Of a stretch of 64,000 nt of DNA, positions 33,499-44,100 are shown one piece after another (the first letter of the stretch is position 1; each line of letters starts with the position of its first letter). Below the pieces are notes generated by a model. That model did no database searches. It was not told the DNA's origin and worked only from the letters and a program-made list of their open reading frames with translations. Source of the DNA: Caenorhabditis elegans (lineage: Eukaryota > Nematoda > Chromadorea > Rhabditida > Rhabditidae); the NCBI RefSeq assembly GCF_000002985.6, contig NC_003284.9, positions 2,976,001 to 3,040,000 of the forward strand, in the 5' to 3' direction. Position numbers and translations under genes: made by a program.

Positions 33499-35467
33499 AT
33501 GTCATTAAACCTAATACTCGTAGCGCTGCCGATGTTGGCTTTTGCCATACACATTGATTGTTCTGAAGAAAGTACATTTTTTTATTTCGACAATGAGTAC
33601 AATTTATTCTTATCCGTCCAAAATGTTACCGAAGTTAATCGATACATCGCCTTCAAAGTCGACACGAATGCTGATGAGACAACAAAATATATGATTTGCG
33701 TGCAACACCACATGCAATGCTTGCAAGCCAACGTTGAAACTCCTGATAAAGTAGTCATTAACAAAAAGGTGAGAAAATGTTCTTATTGTATGACTAACTT
33801 TAAAAACTATGAAAAGAAACTATTAAGAAACCATAAGTTCATGAAAATGCCTTTCTGGGGCGAAAGTTGCGGCAGCAGGGAGAACATGCGACGACGAGAA
33901 ATTTAGGTGCCTTCGCAACAAGATATTCCCGCGCCAAAACGGCAGGCATTCTCATGATCCTATGGTTTCTTAATATCTAGACAGTCTTCATTTCATCAAT
34001 AAATTATTTTCAGAAACCCTCTGGTCAGGTTCGATATCTTGGAAAGAACAACTTTCTCTGTTCATTTGCCTCTTCAGATTTTCCGAACATTTTCCAAAAG
34101 AAGAAACAGCTACTCGTCTCGAAAGGAGTATATCAAGAGCCATTTGTGCTCATCAAGGGTGTCAATGTCCCGTAAAAATTTCGAAAACGGGACAACGGGA
34201 ATTCCCGTTTTTTTGAAAACACTCAAAAACGGGACAAACTGGGCGGTTTAAAAAAAGAGTGCATAGTTGGCAAAAAATGAGGGAAAATGTCCCGTTCCCG
34301 TGAAAATTTTAAAAACGGGGAAACGGGAATTCCCGTTCCCGTGAAAACACCCCAAAAACGGGACAACGGGACAAACGGAAAACGGGAATTGACACCCTTG
34401 GTGCTCATTAAGAGCAAAAAGTTGTTTCAGTTGAATGAAAAGAACTTATATTTTGAAGAAATCAATAGCTTGTCAAAAAGCTCGAAATTCAAACCTGACG
34501 GAGGTTCACACATCTTTGAGCAAAATATTGAGCAGGAATATGTTCAGTTTTCGTATCCTGCAGAAAGAGACTCCAATGACGCCGCCGATTTGGACAGCCC
34601 GAGATGGGCCTTTCACGAACTTTTACACAAAACCACTAGACATATACGAAGTTCAACGTTTTCAGCAGCATATGGCCCAAGCTTGAATATGAAAACTTGG
34701 CCTGAATGTGAAGAGTGCCCACGTAAGCTCCGCACGTTCTACTCTGTGAGTTATTCATTGCTTCACGATTTTTTTAAACAAAAGCATATTTAGGACTTCC
34801 GATTGCTCATCTCCTCTAGTCACTCGTTTTTTCTTCGAATTTGTCAAATGAATGGAAAAATTAGAAGACGCTTGCACGCAGTCTCGAAATTGTAACGGAT
34901 CTATTGGATGGCTTCAACAAAGAAATCTTCCATACCAACGCACGTTCCTCTCAAACTATGACATGTGCTCATTTACTGTCACTCTGCCCGGATCGGTGAG
35001 TATGCCTCTAATCTTTGGCATTTATATTATAACAGTTTTTGTAACCAAATTATGATTATGTGTTTTGCTCTTAAAGGTCAAATATATTAGCAGAGTGCAT
35101 GCATTCATTCATAAAAACTCGATAAGTTAATAATGTGCGTTTTAGAACGAAGGATGGACGTTGGTTAAATGAAAAGAAATGGAGCTGTGAATCATGTACG
35201 AAAATGATCGATATTGCTATCAAAGTGAGAAATTAATTTTTTTTGTGAAAAAGAGGCAATAGTAAAATGTAAATTTTATAGCTATTATCTTCATCGGTCA
35301 ACACATCATCAACGCATTTCTCCCCCAATTCCTCTGTCCGGACCAACGTAAAGAGTGTTTATCACACACACACACAACAACGACCGTACTCTCATCATCA
35401 TGGCGCTACGCACATTGGCCTAATCTTCAGTCTTCAACACCGCCGCACGGGCCCGACGGCCAATTAA
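33499..35467 (+). CDS. Secreted orphan protein, function unknown
   Basis: It starts MSLNLILVALPMLAFAIHID, a clear signal peptide, right after the acceptor TTTCAG. Exons that fit: 33499-33768, 34013 to about 34156 (or a donor at GGA|GTATAT within it), about 34398 or 34438 to 34720 (donor C|GTAAGC), about 34863-34995, 35148-35224 and 35282-35467. The mature chain has paired cysteines (ECEECP, CTQSRNCNG, CESCTK) suggestive of an extracellular fold. The last exon is His/Thr/Ser-rich (VYHTHTQQRPYSHHHG). I do not recognise a family. The middle is complicated by two insertions: a foldback element in intron 1 (33816-33985) and an inverted-repeat element at 34157-34400 that interrupts what looks like one continuous exon. 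Several junctions use weak acceptors, so the model is approximate and the gene could be decaying. Confidence 0.55.
33816..33985. mobile_element. Foldback MITE-like element, copy 2
   Basis: The ends 'aagaaaccataagttcatga' and 'atgatcctatggtttctt' are inverted relatives. The inner arms 'aaaatgcctttctggggcg' and 'cgccaaaacggcaggcatt' match copy 1 at 5090-5262, including the 'gcattctcatgat' end. It sits in intron 1 of the secreted orphan gene. Confidence 0.7.
34157..34400. mobile_element. Inverted-repeat insertion with flanking duplication
   Basis: The ends GGTGTCAAT and ATTGACACC are exact inverts; the inside is built of 'cccgttttc', 'gggacaacggga' and 'attcccgttcccgtg' in both directions. On either side stands gtgctcatcaag / gtgctcattaag, a 12-bp imperfect direct repeat that looks like a target duplication. 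It lies inside a coding stretch of the host gene. Confidence 0.7.
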
Positions 35468-36416
35468 ATGGATGCGTCAAATGTTGTGATTCAAGGTTTT
35501 TTCCTTTAATCACCCCTAATAAGTTAATTGATTAAGAATTTTTTGTTAGTCCTATCAGTACCTCATGGGTTGGATACCACTCCGAAACATACGGTACTTA
35601 AAATTATTGTTAATGAACGTAGTGAAAAGTGAAGCCATAATTAAGTAGAAAACTTGTTGACTTTGTTGACTTGCTTACAATTAATTTTAATATTGATGCT
35701 CTCTCTGAAATGAAAGAAAAATTGTACAGTACTAGATTCATCAGTGTATTGGGAAAAGCAGTTTGAAAAAATCTTCATGATCCCAGATTCAATTAATCAA
35801 ATCTGAAACTTGAAAGAGAATTAAGGACGGAAATTACCTGTGCACATGAAGTTGGTTATTTGATAATTCAAAAAACTTTTCTGCGTTTCAAATTTTTTGG
35901 AATCATTTTGATACACATGCTTCAAATTTTCAGCAGCTTCATGAATAGACTCATTTCACACTGGGTTCTGTTTAGACTTATCTAATCTGATAACTGACAT
36001 AACACAAAGCATACTTTTTCATCGTTTGAAAGCTCAATGAATCAATTCCTAAAATGCACAGAGTTGGAGGTAATTATTCTTTTCAACACACGTCAACCAT
36101 GAACAAATCTGCTTTTCAACATTGTTCAGAAAACAATTGATAGACACACAACTACATTACTCAAAAATTAGACGAACTGTGTTTGACGTAACAGGAAATG
36201 ATTCATTTAATCGTATGGAGCTCTAGAATTGACAACGTTTAGTATCATTGTTGAAAAGAGACAAAAACTTAATATTAAGTGATTGAAATGAGACGCTCGG
36301 AAGAAAAGAAGAAAAACAACGAGATCATCGAATTGTCGCTGGCACATTTTACATTCACATTCATCTGAAACTTGATACATGTCAGACTGGCAAAATCTTA
36401 TTTAGAAACTTACAAT

Positions 36417-38278
36417 TTACTTCCGTCCGAATCGGAGAACACCTGGCACACTTTTCTTGAGCAAAACCCCTGCGTAATGCTCTTCCAAGTCGGATCGCTT
36501 TCCAAATCTGAAAACAAAAACCTTGGTAAGCTGGATGAAGTCTTAAAATGATCGGACCTCAATACACCGGGAACATCGCGTTTTCCGAAACGGAGAACTC
36601 CGGGCACTTCACTGCGCTTGTCGAACGAATCAGCCATGTAATCTCTCTTTCCGAATCTCAACACTCCTGGGATCTCCCGTTTGTCCATTGGCACATCACG
36701 TTTTCCGAAACGAAGAACGCCTAAAAACTGAGATGTTATTTGATTTAGAATAGATGATGATGCCACCTGGAACACTTTTCTTCTCATCGAAATATGAGCG
36801 TTTCCCGAAGCGAAGAACTCCTGAAAGTCAATTTTCAGTATGCAATAAACCAACAAGGAACTACTTACCTGGAACACTTTTCTTCTCGTCAAAATATGCA
36901 CGTTTACCGAAACGGAGCACTCCCGGCATTTCTTTTTTCTGCACACTGCTTTCTCTTTTTTCCCAAACACCTCCACGTTTTCCAAAGCGCAACACACCTG
37001 GCATCGCCCCATCAAAGTCTGAAATTAGACAAAAAATTGATGGTTAGTTGTACGAAGAATTTTGTACCTCTTTTTGAGAATACCCGACCGTCTTGTTTCT
37101 CGTTGGTCCGAGTCACTTCGATATCCTCTGCTGGTATGTCTTCTTCGACGATTTCATAGACTGAAAATATAAGTTGTTTCAATGTGCCGTCTTGTATTTA
37201 GGGCTGCCATATCGGACGTCCGGCGTCCGACAATTTCCGAGTTGAGCCACTCATTATAAAATTATATGATTATGTATAGTGAGTGGTCAAACTCGGAAGT
37301 TATCGGACGCCGTGAAAAACTACCCCTTGGAAAAAAAAGTTTGCGCCCCTATCGGACGCTAAGCGTCCAAATTCCTCCTAATTGCAGTTATGTATGTGTT
37401 TCGATCGACCTTACGAGAATTTTCAAAAATTTCAAATTCATGCTTTCAAATCGACACAATTCAATTGTGCACCCCTGTTGAAAAAAGAAACGAAAAAAAA
37501 CACGTTTCTTGTTGATTGAAATCGTCGAAATACATCACTTTGGCAGAACGACAGCGTCATTTTACTTGGCTTCCCGCGTTGGTCTAGATGGGTACAGAGC
37601 ACCATCGAACGAAACATGTCCCAACGGGCCCCGACAAGAAAGAATAAAAAACTCAGCATCCAACTCAACACTATCTTTCCACAATATCCATAGGCGCCCC
37701 CTTTTTTTCCCGCTACATCTTGTTTTCATCCAAGCGTTTTTCCTTCCAAAAATACATTGGGCCACTCTAGATTATAGAAAGTTTGAAGGTCAGTGGAAAC
37801 ACTTTTCAATAAGACAATAACACCAAGTCTAGAGATTCACGGACCGTGGGAAGCAGCGAAGATTATTCATAGGTCTCACTGGAAAATGAATATCACAGAA
37901 GCTTATAAAAACTAATGAAGTTTCAATACGGATGCGATGTTTGAACACCGCGCAAAATTATTTCAGCTAACTACGTCAGGTCCAGAATTTTGAAAAAAAA
38001 CTAATGTACGCGAAACCAACGTTTCGACAAACTACAAAGTTAAAAATTTTAAAATAAAATTCAAGATTACATTAAGACAAATTATTGCCGTCATTTTATT
38101 CAATCTTCCACGCTGATCTGGGGCTATCCAAACTCCCTTCAAACCCAATTAAGAGATTGGATCAGCCAAGACTTTTCTTTGTTTCGTTCATCAAGAACTT
38201 ACTTGGTTCGGTATATGCGAGCGCCCCACGAAGCAAACAACACAGCGAAATGAGAAGAACGCCCGACCACCGTTGCAT
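36417..38278 (-). CDS. flp-18: FLP-18 FMRFamide-related neuropeptide precursor
   Basis: Minus-strand gene with six exons in phase: 38278-38203, 37160-37068, 37018-36869, 36820-36767, 36720-36558 and 36507-36417, giving 208 aa. It starts [20 protein letters not shown] (signal peptide). After a spacer it yields a series of peptides ending PGVLRFG before K/R cleavage sites: [31 protein letters not shown] (three times), [19 protein letters not shown] and DVPGVLRFG. The Gly supplies the C-terminal amide. This set is diagnostic of flp-18, whose peptides act on NPR-4, NPR-5 and NPR-1 to control feeding, foraging and fat. Several introns interrupt the PGVLRFG repeats at the same place (after CCA G), showing that exon duplication made the array. 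Intron 1 (about 1 kb) carries a foldback element. Confidence 0.97.
37200..37385. mobile_element. Foldback element, copy 2 (flp-18 intron 1)
   Basis: The arms 'gcgtccgacaatttccgagt' plus 'tgagccactcat' and 'atagtgagtggtcaaactcg' plus 'gaagttatcggacgc' are inverted around an AT loop. The same core occurs in osm-5 intron 14 (14257-14375). 'Cggacgt/cggacgct' motifs mark the ends. Confidence 0.7.
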
Positions 38279-38639
38279 GTCTAACCCTGAAATTATTATT
38301 TTTAGTTGTTAAAGCAATCGTTATTGTAGTTAAATAATAAACGTCTTGATGCCAATAATATGAAATATGAGAGTATTAAGCTTCTAGCCTCTTTCCTCAA
38401 GAACGACATCCCATCAAATGACACTCGCTAAAAAGTAAACGAACATTTTTAGGAAGATACGAAGAAGGAAGAAGTCACACCAGATCCTGGATTCCCCGCC
38501 TTTTCTCGTTACCGTAGAAGGTGAAGCAATGAAAAGTGACACGCTGACATCTTGACGTGGCTCATGGGTCGAGGGGAAGAAGCTGAGGAACTCGGGGTGT
38601 GTGGTTTTGCGGAAACGCGTGTACAAGGTATTCGAAACA

Positions 38640-38649
38640 CCCCCCCCCC
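38640..38649. repeat. Poly-C tract of 10
   Basis: A run of 10 C preceded by 'cgaaaca', about 360 bp upstream of the flp-18 start codon. Confidence 0.9.
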
Positions 38650-40664
38650 TTATTTGAAAATAGTGTCATCGGTGAGTGGCACATTTATCTAATGAGATTT
38701 CACTCATGTCACTTCCTAGGCGGGAAATTCAAAAGTTCGAAAACAAATCGAAATTTTGAATTACTAAATGTGAGAGAATGATGGCGTATTTTTTTGTTTA
38801 ATATTTGATCTAAGAAGAAGTAACTTGAATAGACATAACTTTCGATCTTTGGAAGGAATTTTAAGGCTTGGGAGGAAGATTTTTCATTCAAAAAAAAACA
38901 TAATTGATCAGCCCGTTCAGACACAAAAAAGACTATTTTGAAAATTGAGAAACACGGTAAGCTGAAAATTTAAAAACTTCTTTGGTTTCAGTCCTATTTA
39001 TATGAGGGGTGGGATCTATTCGAACGGACCATTGAGTTGAGGCTCCGCCCCTCCTAAGAAACAACGACGTCATTTCTTTTTTCATGGTGGAAAAAAGCAC
39101 TGATGTAGAGAATAGTTGAAGAAAGTTAGAGTTGTAGAGAAATAAGAAAAAAAGACACAATACAATTGAATAAATCGGGTGGGACCAGTAAGAACTTCAA
39201 TTGTGCGGAGTTTATCTGCACAGGTTGTGGCGCAGCTAACGAAAAGAAGATTATCTTTTTTTTCCTAAATTCTCAGCGCACGTAACACACACGTCGTGTC
39301 ATCGTCGAATCTCATTTCGGGGGTAGATTTCAAATAGATTGGCTGGTTTCCACTCAATTTAAAGAGGGTCAAGCCCACGCGTTGATTGAGGGAAGACTAC
39401 AACATCTACTTGAGCTGAGTCAAATAACACGAACCCGCCAAAACACAACTACAACACACGCTACCTTTGAAGATGATCTATGAATATTCATAGAGTAAGC
39501 TTGGAAAAAAATCAGTGCAAAAATCTATTCCGCCCAGGTCATTATATTGTAATTCAATTGATCTACTAACACTTATTGGCAAAATTAGCTTTGGGCTTGT
39601 ATCTGATCATTTTACAAAATAGAACATTCGGCTCATAAAAAGTAAGATTAAAGAAAGTTAGAAAATAAAGGTTCCGTCTCAGAAGTGAACTTGAACTGAG
39701 AAGTAGTAATAGTGTATATTAAACTGCAAAAGGTGGCATTGAAAATCATAACAATAGGTTCAAGCTTTATTTTCATGTTTTCGTGACCCTATTCCGGCTA
39801 AGCTGGGATATTTATAGAGACTGGTTAATATTCAGTAAAAAGTTGTAAGTTTTACTTTTTCATGACCATGTGGGCTTTCAATTAGCCATGTCTTAATTAA
39901 CTTCATAAGAACGACGGAGTTTCATGCATCTTTCTAAACATACGAAATGTGAGATTAATTTATTCGCAGTGTGACAAACTTTAAAATTATTGTTAATTTC
40001 AGGCACTAATAAAGAATTTTAAAAATTCATTAAAAACATCAAAATCAAAAAACAGTCCGGAATTTTTTTAAAAAAATCTCACTTTGAAATTTATCTTTTT
40101 GAGATAACCTGTGAGTTTTTAGAACAATGCAGAAGTTTGCAGTTAAATTTTGGTTTTAAAAAATTGAGAAAAGTAAACGTGAAACGACGCAGAAATTTGT
40201 GTTCAGTCAAGAGCACAATTTTTTAAGAAGTTAGTTAGAACAATATATGTTCGACAAAAATACTACAACTATATTGTAAAAATAGAAATTCATTTGGTGA
40301 TGTGATGACTGTCAGGAAATGAGTCGAAGCGTGATGTAGGATTTTTGTGATGTGGAAAACAAGGAAATTTAAGAAGGATACTGGAACAAACTGACAGGAA
40401 GTTCATCATTTTTTCAGATGTCTTATTTTTGTTTATAAGGTTTTTTTTGTGAAAAGCAAGAGTCCAAGATTTGAGTGAAGAAGAGCAAAATGTGAAAGCA
40501 ATAAATTTATGTAATTTCTGTTCCATTTCAAGTTGTACTTAGCCTAAGGAAAACAAAAAATTTAATAAAAAGGGAAGAAACACAACTTTTCCCCGTTGAG
40601 AAAAAAAAGAAAAATGTGGCATTTTGCCAAAAATTTAATTAGAATATTTTTTTTTTAGGGTTCT

Positions 40665-40835
40665 TACTTGGTACTAATACACTACTCTTTTTGTCCATAT
40701 TGGACTTAGGATTAATGTTTCTAAGCTTGAAAATGCGAATTTTACGTTTTAATTAAATGATCATTTCTAAAATAAATAAATGGAAAACGCATTGGAAAAT
40801 ATTTTGAACCAGGTATACTAAACAAGTACCAAAAC
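40665..40835. mobile_element. TIR element, copy 2
   Basis: It shares the inner sequence (aaaatgcgaattttacg, aatggaaaacgcattg) and right end (caggtatactaaacaagtacc) with the element in osm-5 intron 14. The left end (gttcttacttggtactaa) is a weaker inverse. Confidence 0.5.
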
Positions 40836-40984
40836 TGGACACAGTTTACATTATTTTATTTAGAGATTTTATCGGCGAATGCGCGAAATGTCAGTGATTT
40901 CAATTTCAAAGTTAAGTGTGTTTCAAGAATTTATAGATTAACCTTACATAATTAGCATCCTGATTAAAAAAAAATACCAGCAAA

Positions 40985-41145
40985 TGTCGGTTTTTTTTTA
41001 AATTTTTCGGCGTTTGGCAAATTTGGTAATTGCTTGTTTTTGAAATTTTCCGCATTTGCCAAAATTTCCAAAATATGAGAATTCGCCAAAATTGCCGAAT
41101 TTGCCGAAATGACTGAAATTGCCAAATAGCGATTGCCGTGCACCA
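40985..41145. repeat. Degenerate 'ttgccgaatttgcc' repeat, copy 2
   Basis: Tandem-like variants of 'ttcggcgtttggcaaatttg', 'ccgcatttgccaaaatttcc' and 'aaattgccgaatttgccg', ending in 'gccaaatagcgattgccg'. Inverse orientation to the copy at 28880-29032. Confidence 0.6.
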
Positions 41146-44100
41146 CATGTATACCCAGCTCCATCTTACAGAACCAAAAAGTAACATCATATTTAGAATT
41201 TCTACTCGTAAGCACTGAACAAATCAGATCAAATTGAACGTGACGCCTACGACCTCATTCATCGGCGTTGAAATCAGATGTGCTTAACTAAATCATATTC
41301 TGCTCAACAAACATCAAAAAGAGAAATAAATAACTTCTTTAGTTTCTTTTTTCGGACCAACCTTCTTCTCGTGGGTGTCTCATTTTTCTATTGACTTGGT
41401 TTCGAAAGAGAACTTGGTGTTTGGAAACTTAATGATTACATTCTCGAATTTTCGAGTTCACGTGAATTCGCGTCAGATCGCATTTTTTCACTCATTTTCA
41501 ACTAAATGACGCCGGAATATCGACGGAAATAGATTGAAAAGGAAGAACCTGTCAACACGTAGGCTCTACGAGACCTGCAGCGTTTCGGTGTCTTAGAATT
41601 TGTTGAAATTGGATTAGAAACTGAGTTGAGTCCTCTCTTAATACTGAGTTCCGCGCTACCTACATCACTGAAATCTAGTCAGTTGAATTGAGCCAATTGA
41701 ATTGGAGAGAATAACGAGAATTTTAGGCGCAAAGTCTGGGGAATTCCAAAGAAAAAACTTTAGGGAGTGGTGGAACATGAATTATGAGCAGGATATGGTA
41801 CTTGTAGCTCAAAAATGGCAATTATTGCTCTTGGAAATGTCTTTTGAGATCAAAAATGCTCGAGGAACTACAACTAGAAGCATAATTTTTGAGCGATGGT
41901 GTCCATTATGTTCGCGCTTCTTGTGCACTTCGATATTAAAACAACTGAAATGTAAAAATTGAACAGTGGAATTTTTAACAAAGAGTAATACTGATCAAGA
42001 TAAATTGGATGAAATAATTAAATGAAATGAAATGGCAAGTATGTAAATTTTTTATTACTATAGCATGTAAGATTATTTTGCAATCGGTAAATTTTAGCGC
42101 AATGCGGAAGGAATTCAGCAAGGTACTGTAAGTCTTTTTCGAATAACGACTGAATAAAAATTTAAAAAAAAAGACAAATATTTTCTTATAACGGTGGTGT
42201 GTAAGTTTTGCAAAAATGCCGAAAATAATAGCCGCACTGCACTGCAGCTGCACTGAATTTTCATTTTTAAAATGCAGATTTTAAGTGCAAGTCAAAATTG
42301 ACGTACTAGAAAAAATAAGGTAATTTAATTGAGTTTCTTTTCTATTTTTTTTTTTCAAAATTCGTCATATTTTGGAAATGAATTGCATGTTTTTCAAACC
42401 TACCTCCGATTCGAGCAGTATGTGACAGATTTGTTTTAGCTCAAAAATTGACGCTCTAGCACTAGTGTTCCGTGTTTTGCTCCAACAAACTCAACAAAAT
42501 TTTTTCTTACAGTATGAAAACAACCCAATGCCAGAAAATGATGATTTTCGGCTGTGAAACTTATTGGACGCAAACCAAACATTAGATAAAGACAAATGTC
42601 CTAAAAGAAAAACGTATTTCATGCTTGGCCGAAATGCATTTTTTCTGCGGGTGGTTTTTGGCTCGGAAAGGCTCAGAATAGTGCTCAAAAATCTGGATAT
42701 GAAGATGAAACCCCCGACGCCGGAAAATGTTGACGAGAAAAGTTGAAGTGGCAGTTGGGGACTAATTCGTTGAAAAAGAAGATCCTTAGACCAACGGACA
42801 ATGTGCAAAGTTGAGAGATAGATATTGAATGTGGGGCTTGTGTGCGAAATGTAGAGGTATTCAAATTCAATCTTCTTTGGTCACTGAACTTTTTTCCGAT
42901 CAAAATTTATCCTGACCTTTGAGGCAAAAGTCAAAATATAAAAATTGAATGGAAAACGGATATTACGTCTTGGCTCAGCCCGATCCTAGGTGTCAAAGGG
43001 TAGTCAAGCGATATTTGGCAACATTTTGCTTCCGGCTTCACCAAACTTTTTTTCGGAGGTCGAGCTTGGAAGGAAAGGAAAATAACTATTTACATTTTCT
43101 ATTTAGGGTGAATTGAAAAAAAACCTAAAGCTTGTTTAAAATGCCCCGATTAAAAACAAATAAAACAAAGGTAGTTCAAATGTAGGTCATTTAGTTGCTC
43201 CGAGTGCAGGAAAAACTGGAGTGCAAAACATTAAATTTTGCATGTGGTCGGAAGAAAAAAAACGAACTATCTTGGAAACACTAATTAGGGATATGCAGAA
43301 ATAGCTTTACTGCTCATTGGTGTAGTAAGACGGGTAGAATTCCTGGAAAAAATTTCAAATGGTTTTATGTAGTAACCAAAAACGTTTCAGATTGGATTTT
43401 AGAAAACTTCCTTGTACCGTTTTTTTTTCTGTTAGGCCCATTTTTAGCCTGGCGCTATTTTTCAGTATTTTGAACATTTTCTCATGAAATCATCAAAAAA
43501 ATCTTTTGGTAAAACTTTTTTTTAAAAGATAGTGTACAGTTCGGAACATTTTATCAGTTCAATCAGACAGCTTGAAATTTTTTAAAACTGGACTACGATC
43601 TGTGGGGGAATGATTAAAAAATATTTCTATGCTGCAAAAAACAAGTGTTTCCAACATTGCTACTTCAATTTTGTTTTAATTATTTGAAAACTAATTCGAA
43701 AAATAAATTCTTACATTGTATAGTTTTTCAGAAATATAAGAATTAAATATTTCAAATGGAAAGCGGTAAATTAAATAATGAGTCTGAAAAATGAAAGTCA
43801 AAATTGTAACGGAAGTTGGATTTTTTTCAAATTTTTTAATTGAAAGCAATTTTTCAATTCATGAAAGCACTATTTATGAAAAGTTATTTTTGTATTTCAC
43901 CATACACCAATTCGAAGAATCAGACAAAAAAACATATTTTAAAAACACCAAGTTCTTCACTTCCAGGAATACGCTTAAATTATCATGCTTTTCCCAAAAT
44001 ATTGTGAAATGAACTTTGTAATTGTCCACCACACCTGCCTGATTTAATTTCTCCCTTTCAGAATATATTTTTCGAAAACGTTCTCCGATACTCTAGCAGT

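Noticed and set aside
42491-42808. Overlapping ORFs on both strands (about 105 and 60 aa)
   Set aside because: No splice signals, no recognisable domain, and no partner exons nearby.
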